Numbered from the stretch's first letter, positions 25,463 through 36,330 are shown. The stretch is 64,000 nucleotides of DNA from Mycolicibacterium sp. P1-18 (GCF_008329535.1 NZ_NPKR01000002.1:434001-498000); one strand, 5' to 3'. A program made the numbers and translations. The notes: a model not told the origin generated them from the letters alone.

Positions 25463-26398
25463 ATGGGCAGGATCTACGAGAACGTCAGCGAGCTGGTCGG
25501 GCGCACCCCGCTCGTCCGGCTGAACCGGTTGACTGATGGCCTCGGCGCGCAGGTCGTGGCCAAACTCGAGTTCTACAACCCGGCCAACAGCGTCAAGGAC
25601 CGCATCGGCGTCGCGATCATCGACGCCGCCGAGAAGTCCGGCGAGCTGAAGCCCGGCGGCACGATCGTCGAGGCCACCAGCGGCAACACCGGCATCGCCC
25701 TGGCCATGGTGGGTGCGGCACGCGGCTACAAGGTGATCCTCACCATGCCGGAGACCATGTCCACCGAGCGGCGGGTGATGTTGCGCGCCTACGGCGCCGA
25801 GATCGTCCTCACCCCGGGATCCGAGGGCATGGCCGGCGCCGTGGCGAGGGCCAAGCAGATCATCTCCGAGACGGAGAACGCGGTGGCCGCCAACCAGTTC
25901 GCCAACCCCGCGAACCCGGCAATCCACCGGGCGACCACGGCCGAAGAGGTCTGGGACGACACCGACGGAAAGGTCGACATCTTCGTCGCCGGGATCGGCA
26001 CCGGCGGCACCATCAGCGGCGTCGGACCCGTCCTGAAGTCCCGCAAGCCCGACGTTCAGATCGTCGGCGTCGAACCCATCGACTCACCGCTGCTGACCAA
26101 GGGCGAGGCCGGCCCGCACAAGATCCAGGGCATCGGGGCCAACTTCATCCCCGAGATCCTCGACCGCGAGAGCTATGACGAGATCATCGACGTCACGATC
26201 GACGACTCCGTGCGGGTCGCGCGCGAACTCGGCACCCAGGAGGGCATCCTCGGCGGCATCTCCTCGGGCGCCATCATCTGGGCGGCACTCGAATTGGCGA
26301 AGCGGCCCGAGAACGCCGGCAAGCTGATCGTCGCGGTGGTCTGCGACTTCGGCGAGCGCTACATCTCCACCGTGCTCTTCGACCACATCAGGGACTGA
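25463..26398 (+). CDS. cysK: Cysteine synthase A (O-acetylserine sulfhydrylase)
   Basis: Makes cysteine from O-acetylserine and sulfide with PLP. It has 311 residues, the usual CysK length. Motifs: [16 protein letters not shown] with the PLP lysine, substrate loop [19 protein letters not shown]-phosphate loop [10 protein letters not shown], and [12 protein letters not shown]. The ATG at 25463 has an AAGG-type site upstream. The cysE gene follows 7 bases later, so synthesis of O-acetylserine and its use are co-expressed. The C-terminus of CysE reads [10 protein letters not shown], and its terminal Ile is what the CysK active site binds in the cysteine synthase complex. Confidence 0.96.
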   Translation: MGRIYENVSELVGRTPLVRLNRLTDGLGAQVVAKLEFYNPANSVKDRIGVAIIDAAEKSGELKPGGTIVEATSGNTGIALAMVGAARGYKVILTMPETMSTERRVMLRAYGAEIVLTPGSEGMAGAVARAKQIISETENAVAANQFANPANPAIHRATTAEEVWDDTDGKVDIFVAGIGTGGTISGVGPVLKSRKPDVQIVGVEPIDSPLLTKGEAGPHKIQGIGANFIPEILDRESYDEIIDVTIDDSVRVARELGTQEGILGGISSGAIIWAALELAKRPENAGKLIVAVVCDFGERYISTVLFDHIRD

Positions 26399-26405
26399 CC
26401 GCCCC

Positions 26406-26990
26406 GTGACCCTGCTGTCGACCCTGCGCGAAGATCTGGCCAACGCGCGGACGCACGATCCGGCCTCGCGCGGTGACGTGGAGAACGCGATCGTCTACTC
26501 GGGCCTGCACGCCATCTGGTCCTACCGGCTGGCGCACCGACTGTGGGCGAACCCGGCACTGCGCGGGCCCGCCCGGATCCTGACGCAGCTCACGCGCTTC
26601 CTCACCGGCATCGAGATCCATCCCGGCGCGACCATCGGTCGCCGCTTCTTCATCGACCACGGCATGGGTGTGGTCATCGGCGAAACCGCCGAAGTCGGCG
26701 ACGACGTGATGATCTATCACGGGGTCACCCTGGGCGGTCGCACCATGCAACAGGTCAAGCGCCACCCCACGATTGGGCACCGGGTGACCATCGGCGCCGG
26801 CGCCAAGGTCCTCGGACCGCTGACCGTGGGGGACGACAGCGCGATCGGCGCCAACGCCGTCGTGACGCGCGACGTGCCCGCCGGGTCAATCGCCACCGGC
26901 ATCCCCGCCGTGGTGCGCGTGCGGACGGAGAAGCAGCGCGAAGAGGGCGTCGACCCGACCTATTACATCGACCCCGCGATGTACATCTGA
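26406..26990 (+). CDS. cysE: Serine O-acetyltransferase
   Basis: Acetylates L-serine from acetyl-CoA, the first step of cysteine synthesis. The 194-residue protein has a helical N-terminal part, then a left-handed beta helix of hexapeptide repeats ([40 protein letters not shown]). Conserved DHG and HGVTLGG histidines supply catalysis. The GTG start lies 7 bases after cysK. It ends in isoleucine, as needed for docking into the CysK active site. This is the short actinobacterial form, lacking much of the E. coli N-terminal domain. Confidence 0.95.
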   Translation: MTLLSTLREDLANARTHDPASRGDVENAIVYSGLHAIWSYRLAHRLWANPALRGPARILTQLTRFLTGIEIHPGATIGRRFFIDHGMGVVIGETAEVGDDVMIYHGVTLGGRTMQQVKRHPTIGHRVTIGAGAKVLGPLTVGDDSAIGANAVVTRDVPAGSIATGIPAVVRVRTEKQREEGVDPTYYIDPAMYI

Positions 26991-27007
26991 GGACCGAACG
27001 GCCTGCG

Positions 27008-28180
27008 GTGGCGGCGCGTGCGGCACGAATCCGATGGGCGATCCGGCTGGCGCCACTGCCATTGGTGCCGATGCTGTTGCTGGCGAGCACGTTTCCCGGT
27101 CGGTTTCACGTGCCGGGTACCTACTGGCTGCTCTCGCTCGCGGCCGCCGTCGTCTTCGTCGCCGGGCGGTGGCAACCCGTTGCGGCGTCGGTGATCCTGT
27201 CGGCACTCGCGGTGCCGTTGTTCGCCGCCGAGGCCTGGGGTGTGTCCGGCCTGGTGCCATACCTCGGCGCCGTGGCCGTCGCGGACGTCGCCGCGCGAAG
27301 CGAGCGAAACCAGGCCGTCGTCGTGGTGACCGCGGCATGGCTGGCCGCACTGCTTCTGGGCAGTTGGTTGGACGCCTACGCGACGCCGTGGAGTGCCACC
27401 AACGCGGTGACGCTCGTCGCCGGTGTCGGCCTGCCCGTGCTGCTCGGTCTCTACCTGCGTGGTCAGCGACGCCTTGCGACCATTCATCGGGAGCGACTCG
27501 ACGACGCTGAAGCGCGAAGGGCGGCAGGTGAAGTCGCCGTCCGTGCCGAGGAGCGCACCGCCATGGCACGTGAGCTGCACGACCTGGTTGCGCATCACAT
27601 GGCATCCATCGTGGTGCGGATCGGCGTCGCCGACCACGTGCTCGACGACGTGGAACCAACGGTGGCCGCCGTGCTCTCCGACGTGCACGACACGGCCGCC
27701 GATGCGCTCGCCGACATCCGTCGACTTCAGGTGGCGCTCCGTGATCCGGTGCTCAGTAAGGTCGCGATGATCGAACCCGAAGCAGTGTGGGCAGAGATCG
27801 ACACGGCCGTGGGGCGAACCCGCGCAGCCGGTTTCACCGTGAGCGCCCACGTCGACCGTCAGTCCGCCGGACTCGATGCGATCGCGCGGCTCACCCTGTT
27901 GCGGGTGACGCAGGAGGCGCTCACCAACGTGATGAAGCACGCAGATCCCTCGTCGCCCGTCGACGTGCGCGTGGAGGCCCGCGGTGCCGGCGTCTCCATC
28001 CGAATCGCCAGTACGGCGACGCCGGGCCCGTCGCCCCACGTCGACGGGCACGGGATCATCGGCATGACGGAACGGCTGAGCCTCGTCGGCGGCCGGTTCG
28101 ACGTCCGCCGCAGTGCGGAGGACTGGGTCGTCGAGGCGTGGCTGCCGACGTCGACGGCCGCTACGGACGTGCCCCGATGA
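27008..28180 (+). CDS. NarL-type sensor histidine kinase (HisKA_3)
   Basis: A 390-residue membrane sensor kinase. About five hydrophobic segments fill the first 150 residues with no obvious extracellular sensor domain. Then a coiled linker and the HisKA_3 box ERTAMARELHDLVAHHMASI, with the phospho-accepting histidine near residue 191. The C-terminal ATPase domain has LLRVTQEALTNVMKHA (N box) and GHGIIGMTERLSLVGG (G box). The GTG at 27008 is 17 bases after cysE. The stop overlaps the response regulator start (ATGA). The signal is unknown; a link to cysteine supply is possible only from position. Confidence 0.9.
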   Translation: MAARAARIRWAIRLAPLPLVPMLLLASTFPGRFHVPGTYWLLSLAAAVVFVAGRWQPVAASVILSALAVPLFAAEAWGVSGLVPYLGAVAVADVAARSERNQAVVVVTAAWLAALLLGSWLDAYATPWSATNAVTLVAGVGLPVLLGLYLRGQRRLATIHRERLDDAEARRAAGEVAVRAEERTAMARELHDLVAHHMASIVVRIGVADHVLDDVEPTVAAVLSDVHDTAADALADIRRLQVALRDPVLSKVAMIEPEAVWAEIDTAVGRTRAAGFTVSAHVDRQSAGLDAIARLTLLRVTQEALTNVMKHADPSSPVDVRVEARGAGVSIRIASTATPGPSPHVDGHGIIGMTERLSLVGGRFDVRRSAEDWVVEAWLPTSTAATDVPR

Positions 28181-28830
28181 CCCCGATCCGCGTGGTGATC
28201 GTCGACGACCAGAGGCTGGTGCGGGCGGGGTTGCGCATGCTGTGCGAGTCCACCGCCGACCTCGACGTCATGGGGGAGGCCGCCGACGGGGAGCAGGCGG
28301 TGAGATTGGCACTGGAACTGGTTCCGGACGTCGTCCTGATGGATCTGCGGATGCCCGGGGTGGACGGCGTCACGGCCACCCGCCTCATCGTGTCCGCCGG
28401 AACCGAGTCGAAGGTGTTGGCGCTCACCACCTTCGACGACGACGCTCACCTCTATCCGGCGCTGGCCGCCGGTGCGGCGGGATTCCTGGTCAAGGACACC
28501 AGCCCCGCGGAGTTGCTCGACGCCATCCGTCGCACGGCAGGCGGGGACTACTCGCTGTCGCCGCATCTGTTGCGACGGTTGGTCACCCGAGCGGTCCAGG
28601 CAGGTGACGGCGGGACAGCCGCGGCCGCCGACCCGCTGGAGGCACCGCTGACCACGCGTGAACTGGAGGTCCTGCCTCTGGTGGTCGAGGGGCTGTCCAA
28701 TCAGGAGATCGCGGATCGGCTCCATCTGGGCGTCACGACGGTGAAGACCCACGTTGCGAACCTGATGGAGAAGACCGGCTCGGCCAACCGGGTCCAGCTC
28801 GCGGTGCACGGGTTTCAGCGCATGGCGTGA
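28177..28830 (+). CDS. NarL/FixJ-type response regulator
   Basis: A 217-residue response regulator. The receiver domain has the acidic pair DD at 10-11, the phosphorylated aspartate at 56 (DVVLMDLRMPG) and the conserved lysine in GFLVKDTSPAE. The LuxR-type helix-turn-helix is LTTRELEVLPLVVEGLSNQE followed by IADRLHLGVTTVKTHVANLM. It overlaps the histidine kinase by four bases, so it is its cognate partner. Its end overlaps that of the convergent multicopper oxidase gene by 16 bases. Target genes cannot be predicted from the sequence. Confidence 0.93.
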   Translation: MTPIRVVIVDDQRLVRAGLRMLCESTADLDVMGEAADGEQAVRLALELVPDVVLMDLRMPGVDGVTATRLIVSAGTESKVLALTTFDDDAHLYPALAAGAAGFLVKDTSPAELLDAIRRTAGGDYSLSPHLLRRLVTRAVQAGDGGTAAAADPLEAPLTTRELEVLPLVVEGLSNQEIADRLHLGVTTVKTHVANLMEKTGSANRVQLAVHGFQRMA

Positions 28831-30317
28831 CCAGCCATGCCCATCGGCTGGGGCGCGGGCACCTCACCGGGTGCGAGGACGAGGAACTGGCCCATCATTC
28901 CCTGGTCCTCGTGCATCGCGAGGTGACAGTGGTACATGTAGGCGTTGGTCCGGTCCGTGTAGTCCGCGAACCGCAGCGCGAGCCGAATCCGTTGTCCGGG
29001 AGGGGTGTAGACGGTGTCCTTGTAACCGGCGAGCGCGGCGGGGGGCGGACTTCCGTCGACGTCGAGGATCCGGAATCGAGTGTCGTGGACGTGAAAGTTG
29101 TGGGGCCAGTCGTCGACGTTGCGCACGGTCCACACCTCGTCGACGTCGACGGTCGTGCAGAAGTCGACGCGGTCCATGTCCATCCGCTCGTGGTTGATCA
29201 TGTGCCACTGCAGATCGAAGGACCTCTCGGCGGCGGCGGTAGGTGCGACGGGGGTGGGGAGGTGCGCCAGGACCGTCGGCAGGGGTGCGCTCGGGGACAA
29301 CGTCCCGCGGGGTCGAATTTCGAGGACGTCGAACGCGTCGTCGACCCCGAACCGGTGGGCTTCGTGCGGGGGTAGACCCGCCCGATCCGCGATCGGGAAG
29401 GACCGTAACACCGTCGGGCTGCCGGGCATCACGGTCACGACGATCTCCACCCGCTCGCCGGGACTCACTTGAACGCGACGGGCGGCGACCGGCGCCGACA
29501 GCAGCCCACCGTCGCTGGCCACCAGATGGAATTCGAGATCCTCGGCGAAGCCCAGGTTGTACAGGCGGCCGCCGGAACCGTTGAGGATGCGCAGCCTGAT
29601 CCTCGCGGTCTGCATCGGAAGATATGCTCCCGCAATGCCGTTGGTGACGATCGTGTCGCCGAGCAGGCCGACGTCCGTCGCATCGGACTCGTCGAGAGCG
29701 CCGGTTGCGGTGAACTTGCGGTCCTGCACGACGAGCGGAATGTCGTCGACGCCGTAGTGGTGCGGCAATGCGTCGGGCGAGGCGTCGTCGTCGACGATGA
29801 ACAGGCCGGCGAGTCCCCGGTAGAGGTGCTTCTCGGTCTGGCCGTGCGGATGCGGGTGATACCACAGCGTTGCCGCGGGTTGCCGGATGGTCCACGTCGG
29901 GCGCCAGCGTCCGCCGGGCGCGACGGTCTGGTGCGGACCACCGTCGCATCGGGCGGGCAGATGCATGCCGTGCCAGTGCACCGTGGACGGCACCGGCAGG
30001 GCGTTCTCGAAATCCACCGCAACCGTTTCGCCGTCGCGGGCCCGCAGTGTGGGGCCCAGGATGGATCCGTTGTAACCCCAGGTCGACGTGCTGGTTCCGG
30101 CAACTATCTCAGCGGACCCCGGTGCGGCTCGCAGCGTGAACGTCCTCGTCCCGTCGCCGTCGACGATGGAGTCCGCGAGCGGCGGGATCGGCAGCGGACG
30201 GCGACGGCCCGAGTCGTCCGACGAGGGACGCGGCAGGTCGGCCGAGCAGGACAGTGCCAACGCGAGCGGACCCGCCGCGAGACCGACGAGGAATCGTCGA
30301 CGAGATGGGAACGGCAC
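28815..30317 (-). CDS. Tat-exported multicopper oxidase lipoprotein
   Basis: A three-domain multicopper oxidase of about 500 residues, similar to bacterial CueO/CotA enzymes that oxidise Cu(I), Mn(II) or phenols. All four copper motifs are intact: HWHGMHLP, WYHPHPHG, HNFHVHD and YHCHLAMHEDQGMM. The N-terminus SRRRFLVGLAAGPLALALSC combines a twin-arginine motif with a lipobox, predicting a folded, lipid-anchored extracytoplasmic enzyme. I place the start at the GTG at 30317 because GGAGGA lies 5-10 bases upstream; an ATG at 30419 adds 34 implausible residues. M. tuberculosis has a Tat-exported oxidase, MmcO, of the same general type. Copper tolerance is the likely role. Confidence 0.92.
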   Translation of the reverse strand: MPFPSRRRFLVGLAAGPLALALSCSADLPRPSSDDSGRRRPLPIPPLADSIVDGDGTRTFTLRAAPGSAEIVAGTSTSTWGYNGSILGPTLRARDGETVAVDFENALPVPSTVHWHGMHLPARCDGGPHQTVAPGGRWRPTWTIRQPAATLWYHPHPHGQTEKHLYRGLAGLFIVDDDASPDALPHHYGVDDIPLVVQDRKFTATGALDESDATDVGLLGDTIVTNGIAGAYLPMQTARIRLRILNGSGGRLYNLGFAEDLEFHLVASDGGLLSAPVAARRVQVSPGERVEIVVTVMPGSPTVLRSFPIADRAGLPPHEAHRFGVDDAFDVLEIRPRGTLSPSAPLPTVLAHLPTPVAPTAAAERSFDLQWHMINHERMDMDRVDFCTTVDVDEVWTVRNVDDWPHNFHVHDTRFRILDVDGSPPPAALAGYKDTVYTPPGQRIRLALRFADYTDRTNAYMYHCHLAMHEDQGMMGQFLVLAPGEVPAPQPMGMAGHAMR

Positions 30318-30467
30318 GGTTTCCTCCGAAGGGTGTGGGGTCGTCGAACTGACCCCTCGAGTCTTCGGTGTGGCGGTCCGGGCCGAATCGGCCGACGGGC
30401 CGCCGATGTCCGGCTTCAACTCCTCCGTCCGGGCCTTGCGGCGCGTGACCGACTCTGCTACTCGACC

Positions 30468-33400
30468 TCAGACGGTCGCCGGCACCCGCGCCGCGGCCGC
30501 CGAGACCATCATGTCCTGCTTCAGGGCGGTGAAGTCGGAGATGGTCTTGGTCGCCACCGTGGCCACCGGCCGCGCGTTGCGACCGGTCGCGTCGGCCTTG
30601 GACACCATCACCACGCTGTCGATGTAGGGCTGAATGGTGGTGGCGTTCTGCACCGTGGCCACGATGACCAGCTGGAAGCCGAACTTGCGGAACGCCTGCA
30701 GCGCCTGCTGCGCGAACTGCGGATCGGACTTCGAGAACGCCTCGTCGAGCATCAACTGCGCGAACACCGGCCGGTTGTCCACACTCTCCGGGTTGGCGAG
30801 GTTGAAGCTCAACGCACCGGCGAGGCAGAACGCCATCAGCTTCTCCTGCTCGCCACCGGAGTTGTCGCCGGCGTTGCTGTGCGTGCGGATCAGCTCCTCG
30901 GTGCCGACGTCCCACTCGGCGCAGTCGAACGTGAACCGGTTGCGGACGTCGAGCGCGTCGCGCGTCCAGGCCTTGTCCTCCGGCGCGGTGGACGCCAGCC
31001 GGTTGCGCAGCCGCAGGATGTCGGCGTACTGGTCGAGGATGGCCTGCTTGTCGCCCAGGCCCACCTCGGCGATGCGCCGTGAGATGGCCTTGACGATGTC
31101 GGTGAGCTCCGCGACGGCGGTCAGGCTGCGCGGGGTGGCGCGCAGCGTCAGCCGCGTGCCGCGGTTGAACTCCACCGAGCCCAGCCCGGTGTTCACCCGC
31201 GTGATCTGCTCGCTGATGCGCCGCGTCTCCTGCTCGGCCACCCGGTGCAGCGTGAGGATCGCATCCGGTGCCTGTTCGGTGACCAGCCGCATCATCCGCT
31301 CGTAGGCCTCGGGCAGCTCCCGCTCGTCGATGTGCCGGCACAGCGCGACGTAGTCGTGCACGCGCTCGTCGAAGGCGTCGCTGTCGTTGGGGATCGCGTC
31401 CGGGAACGCGGTGTCGAAGGTGTTGAGGATGCGGGCGAGTTCGTCGTAGGAGCGCCTGCGGCTGTCGCGAAGCTGCTCCCGCTCCCGGCGGATCGCGGTG
31501 AACACCGCCTCGCGATGCGGCTCGGGACTGAGCAGTTCCAAGGTCACCGGCACGTCGCCCGCGTACCGGTTGAGCAGCTCGGTCAGCGGCTCGGAGACGA
31601 ACGCCGGGGTGAGGCGCTCGACGAGTTCGAGCAGCCGGGTCCGTCGGCCGTCGAGGTCGTCGCGGCGGGTCTGGATCGCCCCGCGGCGCGTCATCAGGGT
31701 CTGGATCTCGTCCCAGCACTCGTCGGCCCGTGCGTTGAGTGCCTCGATGTCGGGGTGTTCGGCGAGCAGTAACTCGTACTGGTCGCGCAGCCGGTCGGCA
31801 TGACCGTCCGCGGAGTCCACGTCGACCTGATTCCACTGGGGGAACTGCTCGCAGATCGCCTTGCAGGCCGCGGCGCGGTCACGCATCAGCTGCCGTTCGG
31901 CGGCGATGCCGTCGGCGGCGCTGCGGGCCTGGTGATACGCCTGCTCGGCCGCGGCCAGGTCGACGGTCAGCGCGTCGATCTTGGCGGCGACGTCGCCTTG
32001 AAAGATGTAGTCGGCCTGGCGAAGTGGTCGCCTGTCGTCCTTGACGGCCAACCGGTCGGAGTCCTTGTACAGACCGGTGTCGGTGACCGCGCGGCGAAAG
32101 CGGGGAAACACGTCCGGGGTGTCGACGCAGACGTGGTCACCGGCTGCGGCGACCACGTCGGCCGCCTCGGCGGCGCAGGGGTGGCGGGGGTCGACGACGA
32201 AGAGCTTGCCCGCCAACGTATTTGGCTCGGCCTCCCCGGGCTGGGCGCCGACGAACTTGGCGCGGACGTGATGCAGTTGCAGGCGACCGCCCATGTTGGT
32301 GTCGTTGACGAATCGCAGCACCGCCGCGTAATGGCCGTCGGGAACCAACAGCCGCAGCCCCGCTCCGCGGAGCACCTTCTCCACCGCCACGCGCCAGCGA
32401 CCGTGCTCGGGGCGCAGGTCCATCAACTCGGCGATGTAGGGCAGCTCACCGGGGTCCACGCCGACGGCCGCGCAGATGTGGTCGCGCATGGTGATGGCCG
32501 ACTCCGGCAGCGCCGACCCGACGTGCTCCACGCGGCGCAGTTCCTTGGCCGCGTCGTCGCGGGCGATGCGCGCGACCTTCTGGGCGTACTCCGCGTCGGT
32601 GGAGGCCTCCCGGCTGCGGTCCAGCTTGGCCAGCAACTCGTTGGCCTGCGAGCCGAGCTCCTCGCGCAGATTCCAGAATTCGTCGGCGGTCTCCGGGATG
32701 CGGACGTCGTGCGGTGCGAGCATGGTCTCGTAGGCGGCGCGACGGCGTGAGACCTCCTCGGCCTGCGCCTCGGCCGCGGCGACCTGTGACTGCAGCGGTC
32801 CGACGCTGGCGCTCGATCCGCTGATCTGGGCGTTGAGCGAATCCGCCTCGGCCTTGGCCAGATTCAGCGACCTGGTGACGTCCTCGTACTCGTTGCCCAG
32901 CTGGTCGATCGTCGTGTCGAGCGACTCGATCTGCGCCGGTGCCTGCGCCAGCCGGACGTGGTCGGTATAGGCCCGCACCATCGGTTGGTCGACGAGGTCG
33001 ATGATGCCGAGGTCGGAGGACTCCGAACCGTAGCGCTGCTGGATCTTCTCGATGTCGCCGAGAATCTTGCGCTTGCGTTGCGCGACGGCGAGCAACTCGC
33101 GGGCGTCGACCAGGGGGTCGATCTGCTTGAGCGCGTCGGGCAGGCGGGAGAGGCTGCCTGGCTCGTCGAGCATGAACTCGCGCACGAATTGTTCGAGCCC
33201 GCCGACGCTCTTGAGCGACTTCGCCTTTCCGAGCAGCTGCTGCGCCGCGTCGGAGGCGCGGATGCCGATGGTGGCGTAGAGCTGGGCGAGATACTGCGAC
33301 TCGACCTTGGTGGAGAATCGCCACTCCGAGTCTGCCCCGTCGCCTCGCTCGCCCCGAACCTTGAACACGCCCGCGTCGAAGCGGTTGGACGCCCACCGGT

Positions 33401-33866
33401 TGCAGACGTCCTCGACGTCGCGGTCCCCGTCGGCCAGCACGAACCGGCTCGAGGAGTCCGAACGTGATTCGCCGGTAAGCCATTTGAGCACCAGACCGGT
33501 CACCGCCCGGCCGGTGTTGCTGGTGTAGGTGACGGCCACGGCCGACCAGGCGGCGCCGTCGCCGCGGAGGTACATCACCTTGCTGGCGCCGGCCTCGCTG
33601 CGCTGGCCCCACGCTCCGCGGACGTATTTGTCGACGGTGCGGCGCCCGGCGCTGGACCCGGCCGCGGAGTTGTCGCCCGAGGCGTTGAAGTTGCGACGGT
33701 TGAACGGGAGGAAGCCCAGCGAAATCGCATCCAGCAGTGAGGACTTGCCGCTTCCGGACGCGCCGGCGATCAGCGCGCCGCCCTCGCTGAACGGGATCGA
33801 GTGATACCCGTCGAACACGCCCCAGTTGATCACCTGGAGACGGGACAGGTGGAATTGCTCAGACAT
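30468..33866 (-). CDS. mksB: MksB/JetC (EptC-like) SMC-like ATPase
   Basis: The ATPase subunit of a MukB-like non-canonical condensin, 1132 residues. Walker [10 protein letters not shown], lies at residues 35-43, followed by the family-specific [20 protein letters not shown]. Long coiled-coil arms fill the middle. The C-terminal head has the ABC signature [20 protein letters not shown] (near residue 1000) and Walker B with [11 protein letters not shown] (near 1040). Homologues form the Wadjet/MksBEFG plasmid-defence system, and M. smegmatis EptC limits plasmid maintenance. It overlaps mksE by eight bases. The next gene downstream is the multicopper oxidase, so the expected JetD/MksG nuclease gene is absent. 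Confidence 0.92.
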   Translation of the reverse strand: MSEQFHLSRLQVINWGVFDGYHSIPFSEGGALIAGASGSGKSSLLDAISLGFLPFNRRNFNASGDNSAAGSSAGRRTVDKYVRGAWGQRSEAGASKVMYLRGDGAAWSAVAVTYTSNTGRAVTGLVLKWLTGESRSDSSSRFVLADGDRDVEDVCNRWASNRFDAGVFKVRGERGDGADSEWRFSTKVESQYLAQLYATIGIRASDAAQQLLGKAKSLKSVGGLEQFVREFMLDEPGSLSRLPDALKQIDPLVDARELLAVAQRKRKILGDIEKIQQRYGSESSDLGIIDLVDQPMVRAYTDHVRLAQAPAQIESLDTTIDQLGNEYEDVTRSLNLAKAEADSLNAQISGSSASVGPLQSQVAAAEAQAEEVSRRRAAYETMLAPHDVRIPETADEFWNLREELGSQANELLAKLDRSREASTDAEYAQKVARIARDDAAKELRRVEHVGSALPESAITMRDHICAAVGVDPGELPYIAELMDLRPEHGRWRVAVEKVLRGAGLRLLVPDGHYAAVLRFVNDTNMGGRLQLHHVRAKFVGAQPGEAEPNTLAGKLFVVDPRHPCAAEAADVVAAAGDHVCVDTPDVFPRFRRAVTDTGLYKDSDRLAVKDDRRPLRQADYIFQGDVAAKIDALTVDLAAAEQAYHQARSAADGIAAERQLMRDRAAACKAICEQFPQWNQVDVDSADGHADRLRDQYELLLAEHPDIEALNARADECWDEIQTLMTRRGAIQTRRDDLDGRRTRLLELVERLTPAFVSEPLTELLNRYAGDVPVTLELLSPEPHREAVFTAIRREREQLRDSRRRSYDELARILNTFDTAFPDAIPNDSDAFDERVHDYVALCRHIDERELPEAYERMMRLVTEQAPDAILTLHRVAEQETRRISEQITRVNTGLGSVEFNRGTRLTLRATPRSLTAVAELTDIVKAISRRIAEVGLGDKQAILDQYADILRLRNRLASTAPEDKAWTRDALDVRNRFTFDCAEWDVGTEELIRTHSNAGDNSGGEQEKLMAFCLAGALSFNLANPESVDNRPVFAQLMLDEAFSKSDPQFAQQALQAFRKFGFQLVIVATVQNATTIQPYIDSVVMVSKADATGRNARPVATVATKTISDFTALKQDMMVSAAAARVPATV

Positions 33867-34554
33867 CTAGGGTTACGTCCACTTCGCTTGGCAGGCCGGT
33901 GCTTCCACCACTCAGGAGCAACTCGAACTGCTGTTGTAATTCGGTGATCACCGACGCCGTCATGACGGCGGTGATGACGGGACTGACGGTGTAGCTGTCC
34001 TCGTCGTCGCGACTCTTGCGCAGGATTTCCAGCGACGCCAGCCGCGCGATCGCGCCGTCGATCCTCGCGGTGAACGTGACGACGTCGCGGTCGACGTCGT
34101 TGAGCACCCCGGCGAACAGACCGTGCACCTCGTCGCGGCTGATCAGCACGGTGTGGTCACCCGACGCGCGCATCATCTGCGCGAGGTGCAGCGCGAGGAT
34201 CGAGTCGTAGGTGCCGAGCGGCTCGCGGCGCAACAGCTTCACCCCGCGCGCCGACTCGTACCGGGCCTGCTCCACGAACGCCACGTCGACCCCCTCGACG
34301 ACCTTGAGCACGAGGTCGAGTTCGGAGAGCCGGACGGTGAGTTGGTTGCGGTACTCCAGCACCCAGGTGTAGAGGTCGCGTTCGGTCTCGGCACTGAGGT
34401 AGCGCCGGGTCAGCAGGTGCTGCAGCGCCCAGCACGCGCGGTCGGGAAGCTCGCTGACGTCTCCGTCGAAGCGCGGTTTGCGTTGGTGCGGGGGCCGGGC
34501 GGACTGGTCGACCTGGGGAAGCGACGAGAAGTCGATGTCCTCGGTGCCGGTCAC
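33859..34554 (-). CDS. mksE: MksE/JetB (DUF4194) condensin accessory subunit
   Basis: A 231-residue kleisin-associated winged-helix subunit of the MksBEF complex (DUF4194). Typical stretches are [40 protein letters not shown] and [20 protein letters not shown]. The gene sits between mksF and mksB with four- and eight-base overlaps, the standard operon order. Homologous MksE binds the MksF kleisin and helps the complex load on DNA. I identify it from the combination of length, neighbours and sequence style; no catalytic motif is expected. Confidence 0.88.
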   Translation of the reverse strand: MTGTEDIDFSSLPQVDQSARPPHQRKPRFDGDVSELPDRACWALQHLLTRRYLSAETERDLYTWVLEYRNQLTVRLSELDLVLKVVEGVDVAFVEQARYESARGVKLLRREPLGTYDSILALHLAQMMRASGDHTVLISRDEVHGLFAGVLNDVDRDVVTFTARIDGAIARLASLEILRKSRDDEDSYTVSPVITAVMTASVITELQQQFELLLSGGSTGLPSEVDVTLDV

Positions 34555-36044
34555 GATGCCGCTCCCAGCAGGCTGGAGACCGGTTCGGTGAACATCAGGT
34601 GCGGAACCTCCATTTCACGGTCGCGCCCGTCCAGGGACTGGAAGCGAACCGTGGTCGACGTCGTCGTGCCCGTGGTCGGGCTGGTGGGAGCGGGTTGTTT
34701 GAGGGCCCAGGACCACAGCACGATGACGTGGCCCAGGTACGCGGAGTCGAGCAGGTCCACGGCGTCGGGCAGCGAGAGCGGGCCGTCGGCGATCGCGGTG
34801 TTGACGAGCTCCGACATGGCGGGCGCGTCGACCTGCGTGGTGAGCGCGGCGAAGGTGGACAGGTCGACCTCGCCGTCGGCGGCGCGCGCGGGTCGCGGGT
34901 TGGACAGGTCGCCGATGCGGAAGCTCAGCGCGCCGACCGAACTGATGGCGTGCCGGGCCAGGGGCAACTCGAGGTCGAGGCGGGAGTCGGTCAGCGACGA
35001 CTTCAGCAGGGTGCGGGCGGCGCCGATCGCCTCGTTGAGCTGACGCGCCACGCCGCGGCTCTGCTCGAGGGTGCCGAACGCGGTGAACCGCTTCACGCGT
35101 TGCGCGCAACGCTGCTGGATGCGTTCGACCTCGTCGATCTGGTGGCCGACCAGTTCGAAGAACCCGGCCATGACCTTGCGCAGGGCCGGGTCGAGTGCGG
35201 GCAGAGCCTCCGCGACGGCGGCGACGTCTGCCTCGAATTCCGCGCGCTGGTCGGGGTCGTTGATCATCCGCAGAAACGCACGGTGGGAGTCGCGGCCCTG
35301 GGAGTCCCACGCGGCCTGGTAGTCGGCGTACATCTGACGCTGCCGGTCGCGGTACTCCAGGTTGCTGTCGATCGGCTCGTCGAGCGCCGCGGTGGCCTGT
35401 TCGATCATCGTCCCGTACTGGCCGATGTCGGTGATCAGCCGCTCCATCTGCAGCGCGATGGCGCGCGCCTCGTCGTACACGTCGGTGAGGTCGGGCTCGG
35501 GACGGACCACGTCGTCGTCGCCCTGGTCGAGCGCGTCCAGCGCGGCGTGCAGCGCGGCGATCTCGGACTCGATGCTGGCGCGCATGCGGTCGGGGTCGTT
35601 GCCCACGCGCAGGGCCACCTGCTTGAGGCGGGCGGCGATGCCGTTGATCGAGCCGCCGGTGGCGATGGTGTCCTGGCGGCGCATCCCACGGAGGAAGTCC
35701 AGCGCCCGGCGGGCGTCCTGGGTCAGGTAGCAGAGGTTGCGCTCCATCCCGGCGCGTTGATCTGCGACCCGGTGCAGCCAGCCCTGGCTGGCCCACCACT
35801 TGATCAGCGCGAGCCCCGACTGTTCGCCGCCGGGCCGGCCCAATTCCTCCAGGTCGCGCTCCAGCCGGACCACCAGGTCGGTCTCGCCGATCACGCCGTC
35901 GTTGAGGTGGCGTTCCATCAGCGTGCCGTAGACCGCGAGGTTGGAGGCGGCCAGCAGCCGGACGGTGGGCGAGCCCTGAAGGTCGCGGTTGAGGTCGAGG
36001 AGCTCGGCTGCCGACGCGAGTGAGCCCTGCGTCGCGTCGTTCAC
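34551..36044 (-). CDS. mksF: MksF/JetA (DUF3375) kleisin subunit
   Basis: A 497-residue kleisin-like subunit of the MksBEF condensin (DUF3375). It starts MNDATQGSLASAAELLDLNR and continues with SGLALIKWWASQGWLHR and GMRRQDTIATGGSINGIA. It is mostly helical. It is the first gene of the operon. The GTG start at 36044 follows GAGGAGG by about eight bases, and a possible -10 (TATCTT on this strand, 36105-36100) lies about 60 bases upstream. Its end overlaps mksE by four bases. In Wadjet systems this protein links the SMC heads and contacts the nuclease subunit, which is missing here. Confidence 0.88.
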   Translation of the reverse strand: MNDATQGSLASAAELLDLNRDLQGSPTVRLLAASNLAVYGTLMERHLNDGVIGETDLVVRLERDLEELGRPGGEQSGLALIKWWASQGWLHRVADQRAGMERNLCYLTQDARRALDFLRGMRRQDTIATGGSINGIAARLKQVALRVGNDPDRMRASIESEIAALHAALDALDQGDDDVVRPEPDLTDVYDEARAIALQMERLITDIGQYGTMIEQATAALDEPIDSNLEYRDRQRQMYADYQAAWDSQGRDSHRAFLRMINDPDQRAEFEADVAAVAEALPALDPALRKVMAGFFELVGHQIDEVERIQQRCAQRVKRFTAFGTLEQSRGVARQLNEAIGAARTLLKSSLTDSRLDLELPLARHAISSVGALSFRIGDLSNPRPARAADGEVDLSTFAALTTQVDAPAMSELVNTAIADGPLSLPDAVDLLDSAYLGHVIVLWSWALKQPAPTSPTTGTTTSTTVRFQSLDGRDREMEVPHLMFTEPVSSLLGAAS

Positions 36045-36330
36045 CTGACGTCCTCCTCGTGGTGTTCGGCGTCGACGGTCCGTTCACCGCCGACGGTCCA
36101 AGATAGGGCACGCCGCCGACGGGGGATCGCGTGACGCGCAGGGACCGGGCGACCGTCGTGGCCCGTTTCGTCACACGGACCTCAGCAGTCGCGCAAGCCC
36201 CACCGAGCACTTCGGTGCCGGTGCCCGAAGTCGGTCCGGCCGCGTCCCGCGAGAGGCGTTCCGGCAATCCCCGCCGGCCGAGTCCGGGTGTCCGAACTTT
36301 GGCGGCAATGGTCACCAAACTTACTGGAGG

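Noticed and set aside
30318..30467. Possible JetD/MksG remnant after mksB
   Set aside because: 150 bases only; none of the six frames shows JetD-like sequence, and the region is the leader of the multicopper oxidase gene.
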